A DNA stretch of 64,000 nt from assembly GCA_009617715.1 (NCBI GenBank), contig VTFK01000285.1, forward strand, positions 310,001 through 374,000, written 5' to 3'. This stretch comes from Plectrocnemia conspersa (Eukaryota; Arthropoda; Insecta; Trichoptera; Polycentropodidae). Shown piece by piece: positions 59,851 to 64,000 of the stretch. Made by a program: the position numbers and the translations under genes. Each line of letters opens with the position of its first letter. The first letter of the stretch is position 1. A model generated the notes under the pieces. The model was given only the letters and a program-made list of their open reading frames with translations. It ran no database searches and was not told where the DNA came from.

Positions 59851-62633
59851 GATTAAGTGTTACTAAGAGAATCAATAATATTGAAAAATTTGGTGAATAT
59901 GAATCCAAATTACTTCTACCTCAACAAGAAACGATAAACATTGATTAATCTTATGATTTTTATTTTAAAATAAATCTCTAGTCACTACAACATTTTTTTA
60001 CATTTTGCTGTAAATTGAAACTCAACTAAAAAATGTTGTTTTTCAAATTTCATCCTCTGCCACCTTTTTAAAATAACATTTCCAAATAAAATAATTTTAT
60101 TTTTTTATAAAAAAATATAAAAGAAATAAATTAATTGCTTGAAAGTAAATCTTGGCTTTAGAGTATATTATAAATATATTTAAAACCACATATTTCAAGA
60201 CTTCAGCAGCAATGTTTTAATAACTAGTTTAATTCTGTCTTAAAACAATATAGCAGTGCTTAGTGATGGTTTACTAGTGAGATAAATAGTTAATTAAAAA
60301 TACAAAATACTTAGATAAAATCTGAGTTTATTATTTTCTTGTATTTACTTTATTACAACTCTCACGTTTATACTGATTATATGCTTTGTTGTTTGTGCAA
60401 AGGCGCAAGAATTCTCGGAGCACATCTTGCAATATTTTTTCTCATGTGATCATGAATAATTCTTAAAGCGATGCTTTATAAAAGCTGAGCCTTCTTTAAA
60501 ATTTATGACTACTTTACTGAGAATTGTTTCTACGTTTCGACCTTACAGACTGAGAATCATCTTCAATTGACTCTCAACCCTACTTAAATTATTTTGATTA
60601 AGTAATCTGCAATAGCAATTCACCGAAAAAAATAAAAATAAATAAATGAAATATCTTTACTGAAATGCATATTTTTGTATTGTCATTATACAAATATCTT
60701 GTTTTACCCTAAGGTATTAAGTTATCTTTCGAAATACATACCAGTGTCCATTTACAAGTTTTCCCTGTAGTGCGATACATCCCCAAGAAAATGTACTGGT
60801 AATATAGAGCCAACCTTATCGAATAACAAGTCAGTTGAACAAAATAGCGGCGAGGTGGTTGTCGTTCGAGAGCACAAGATAATTTTGATGTGAATTGTAA
60901 ATTTGAAAATACATGCAAAATACACATAATCTTTCAAAGGATCGATAGTTTCAAGTATTTGTTTCATATCGTCCATAGCTCAGAGCATAATGTTTGTTTG
61001 CAAATATTTGAGAGGCCTGAGAAGAGTTAAACGTTGAAACTATTCCGCCATAATTTTGATTGACTGTCCCAATATTCAATAGTGGTTTAGCTATTTGAAT
61101 ATTTAGAAAGATGTTCGGTTTAACTTTGATGATATTAATAATAATAAATCGATTATTTTTTTTTATTATATATCATCTTATTGCAGTGTTTCATATTCTT
61201 TACAGCTTTTCATTAAGAATACATAGCATAATAAATATTAAGACGCTCAACTATAATGGGATTAATTTATTGAATATTCCAACATTTGAAAAATAAAATT
61301 CTGTATACAAACACAAATATAACTATAATTAATCCAAGGGTCAAAAGGCACTTTCTTCTTAATGTACCTTAATCCAAGTCCCTGCCTTTCTTTTGTCTCT
61401 CAAACACTACGTTACTTTTCATGTGCCTTTCCAACGCCCATAATTCTAATAGCTCAAAGATCCATTGTGTACAAAACTTATATCCAGTACGTGCGTATAT
61501 AAACATAAGGAACACACATGTAATGAGATTAGTGAAATCTGATATGGTCAAGACACGGGTTAATTAAGTTGGCAATTCTAATCTGAGCACGCACAGCGCA
61601 ACGCTAGCCTTTTCTTCTTCGCGTGACTCTTGAAAGGATTGCTAAGCAGTCGTTTGAATTACTTCTTCGACATAATTAACCAACTTATTTTTTTCTTCTA
61701 TATATATAAATATATAATATATGTACTTGTATGTGCCTATACAATTGAGAAAAAGCTCGCCGTTGTTGTGCGATAAAGTATTACGTCGGCCCAAAGTGGC
61801 ATTACACATAATTTATTGAGCATTGCTGTCGTCGATTATTATATGAGAATTGGTGTTGGTCACAACTAATACGTATCTTGCAAAGATAAGTATAATTATT
61901 AGAAGCGCTTGGTTGTCGTTTAGTAAATTTGATTAGACCACAATATGAAAACTATAGGTATATTACAAAAATATCGCAAACATGTGGGATCAAATTGTCT
62001 AAACATGTTGTATATCTTAAATATAATTTAAATCTGTTAATACTTAAACATCAAAGTGAAAGGAATTATTTTAAGAGATATGTGCATTAAAATAAATACT
62101 TTGTTCTATAAGACGAATTATTTGTGCAAATCTGTAAGGTAAATCTTCGGAAAAGAATGCATTGCAGAGTTATTCATAAGGTGTTCACTATTCTGACCAA
62201 TGCTGACTTGCTACAGATCATACAACGTTAATGCTCATTTAGATTCTCCTCTTTATTTATCCCAACCAACTATAGAATAATCATTCAATAAAAAAAAAAT
62301 ATTGTATTTAATATATGTACATATATATTAAAAATTAAATAAGGAGCAGCGAATAACCATTTGTATTATATATTTAATTTCAATTCAAAGTTCTCTTTTA
62401 AAAAAAATTATATTTAACAACAACAATGAGTCTTATTCTGCCCCAAATCTTTGGCATTAGACAAATAGTCGAGAACCGGAGAAATAATTATTTCCATTAG
62501 AAACTTCCGTCAGAATTTGACAAGACTACAATTTCACATCCAACTTTAAATGAAAGTTGAGCCTTGATTGTACCCAGTGGAGCTACGCCGAATCAGCCGA
62601 GCTAATCTTTATAAGTCAAAAAAGAAACTGACT

Positions 62634-62700
62634 GGTGAGATACTTCTCCTTTCGCTCTCTCGCGTGTTAAGTGACGAGAGTGCGAGAGATAATGATATGG
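62634..62700 (+). repeat. Short dispersed repeat, copy 4
   Basis: GGTGAGATACTTCTCCTTTC, GCTCTCTCGCGTGTTAAGTG and ACGAGAGTGCGAGAGATAAT are shared with copies at 19098, 22569 and (inverted) 23412. The CTCTCGC/GCGAGAG words form a short stem. Confidence 0.6.
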
Positions 62701-63319
62701 TTGTCGCAAACTGAGATAGAACGAGCAACTCGCTTCAATTTCAGTATGCGCGTAGGCGTCCTATGGTTAATACGCATGTCGAGCGCTGCATAGTGGTCAC
62801 GTGGTCAACTTATAATACCACATGCTTATTGAGGACTTCAACAGACTTATTGACATCTTTGAATATTTTAGGGCACCAAAAGGGATTAATTATATTTTTG
62901 ATAGTATATTCTTTTAATAGATATCATTATTATATTTTTTTTCATATAAAATTAAATAATTAAAAAATAATTAGTGGTACTTGATTTTGTTAAAAAAAAT
63001 CGTTTCGAATATCCTTATGTATTTTTTTTATGTCACACCATAACGAATTCTTATTTAGAATCGATGGCGACAAATTCTAGGATAGTCACAGATGTGGTGC
63101 TCGTATTCTGAAGTATCATTTTTATGCCTTATGGCATTTTGCAAAAGCCGACAAAAGTTTTGCGTAAATTGAATATTTAGGACCGAAAAGTTTTCACTGA
63201 TATTGTTTTGGTAGTGCCCACTCAAACTTTTTATAATTATCAGTAGCGTAATTTTAATAATATGACAATTTAAAAATGACAATTTAAACGTGACAGAAGC
63301 TGCCGTCCGGACGTCATTC

Positions 63320-63640
63320 ACGGTCGCCGTCCGGACGGCATATGAAATTTGCGACAGTTTGGTCGCTTACTAGAACTCGTTGGTCTCGGCCGACTTCAGT
63401 TGTAACTTCGGTTTGGACAACTTCCAGAGTGTAGTGCAGGCAATAGACTGAGTGCTGGTGGAGAAACTGGCAGTTTCACCGTGACGTACTCTGAACGTGT
63501 GGATGAGGGTTTCTTTCCCATTTCTCTGGATGCCATCTGCTGTTTCTGTCTGATCACCTGCCGTCTCGAATCGTTTGATCGCCTGCCAATGTGACATAGT
63601 GTATACACTTGGTTTGAGACAACTCTTCGAATCACAGATG
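63320..63640 (-). mobile_element. Possible diverged LTR, family L copy 4
   Basis: On the minus strand GCCAGTTTCTCCACCAGCAC and a CGACCAAACTGTCGCAAATT block resemble CCAGCTTCTCCACCACCACT and CGACTGTCGCAACATATTT in the copy at 50601-51271, in the same order. The overlapping minus-strand frames (75 and 79 codons) have no domain. The palindrome GCCGTCCGGACGGC lies at its edge (about 63327-63340). Confidence 0.3.
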
Positions 63641-64000
63641 CAGATGGTGGTGGGCCAATTGCATCGCTTGATTATTCAACCAACGAATTATATTACATTA
63701 GTTTTACGCAGTATATGCGCATCCTTTACGCACGAAAGAGTAGTTTTTCTGGTGTCTGTGAAATTTTAAATTATTAGGCAATTTTAATATTGAGTATTTT
63801 CTGTCGTTGTTGTGCTTTTTTTCTGGCGAGTTAGTTATTTAATTTTCATAACATTTGAAATCGTCGTTTAAATGCTCTTAGGGTTAATAACGATGCAGCT
63901 GATTGGACCACCACACTATCTAATCAAATACATTTTCATTCATAATGTAACATTAGAGATATAGATCAACTGCATTAAAACATAATTAAGAATTTTATAA

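Larger units (their letters stand above)
51946..64000 (+). other. Intron 4 or downstream region (at least 12 kb)
   Basis: After the donor at 51946 I found no acceptor followed by a phase-compatible cysteine-rich or transmembrane exon, so intron 4 probably extends past the window. The stretch is dominated by the fold-back family (53.2-55.9 and 58.7-59.85 kb), a nested hAT and a GC-richer island at 56.7-57.5 kb. 51950-53080, 55890-56700, 57480-58670, 59850-62600 and 62700-63320 hold nothing recognisable. Confidence 0.6.

Noticed and set aside
60535..60590. GTTTCGACCTTACAGACTGA and following words near 60.54 kb, looking like a known dispersed repeat end
   Set aside because: Only one copy in the window and no paired end; not enough to report as an element.
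63055..63321. 88-codon minus frame MNDVRTAASVTFKLSF...
   Set aside because: It has a somewhat protein-like composition, but no domain, splice context or second copy in the window; not enough to call a gene.

Overview
The window is animal nuclear DNA, very probably insect. It is AT-rich, coding sequence is split by introns of 7 to 23 kb with consensus GT/AG borders, and the noncoding part is full of decayed insect-type transposons (mariner, Tc1, hAT, Jockey-like LINEs, LTR pieces, long inverted-repeat elements). A lepidopteran is plausible, but nothing here proves the order.

Only one gene is supported. It lies on the + strand and its first coding exon begins at 10823. Four exons (10823-11355, 33942-34049, 44725-44810, 51844-51945) join without breaking frame into a secreted or membrane-anchored protein: signal peptide, CUB domain, two EGF-like modules and the start of a third cysteine-rich segment. 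The last exon ends in phase 1, so the gene should continue; I could not find its next exon before 64000. I cannot name an ortholog with confidence.

The remaining 98% or so is noncoding. Upstream (1-10662) there are GC-richer islands, a LINE reverse-transcriptase fossil at about 3.2-3.6 kb and a roughly 3 kb hAT-like element with an internal duplication (7055-10032). Intron 1 (11356-33941) holds a Tc1 fossil, tRNA-derived SINE pieces, another LINE RT fossil, hAT ends and a 5'-truncated LINE with a recognisable RT domain (29005-30806). Intron 2 (34050-44724) holds a fold-back copy, a 1.36 kb terminal-inverted-repeat element and a duplicated palindromic motif. Intron 3 (44811-51843) holds two LTR copies in opposite orientations and a mariner fossil. 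The 3' part (51946-64000) is dominated by a long-hairpin fold-back family. One member carries a nested hAT insertion with a perfect 8-bp target duplication.

The most interesting items are this fold-back family, with near-perfect hairpin arms of about 125 bp at 59.4-59.66 kb, the nested hAT whose empty site is visible in sister copies, and the CUB-EGF gene itself. No bacterial-type operon, CRISPR array, viral genome, rRNA or canonical tRNA was seen.
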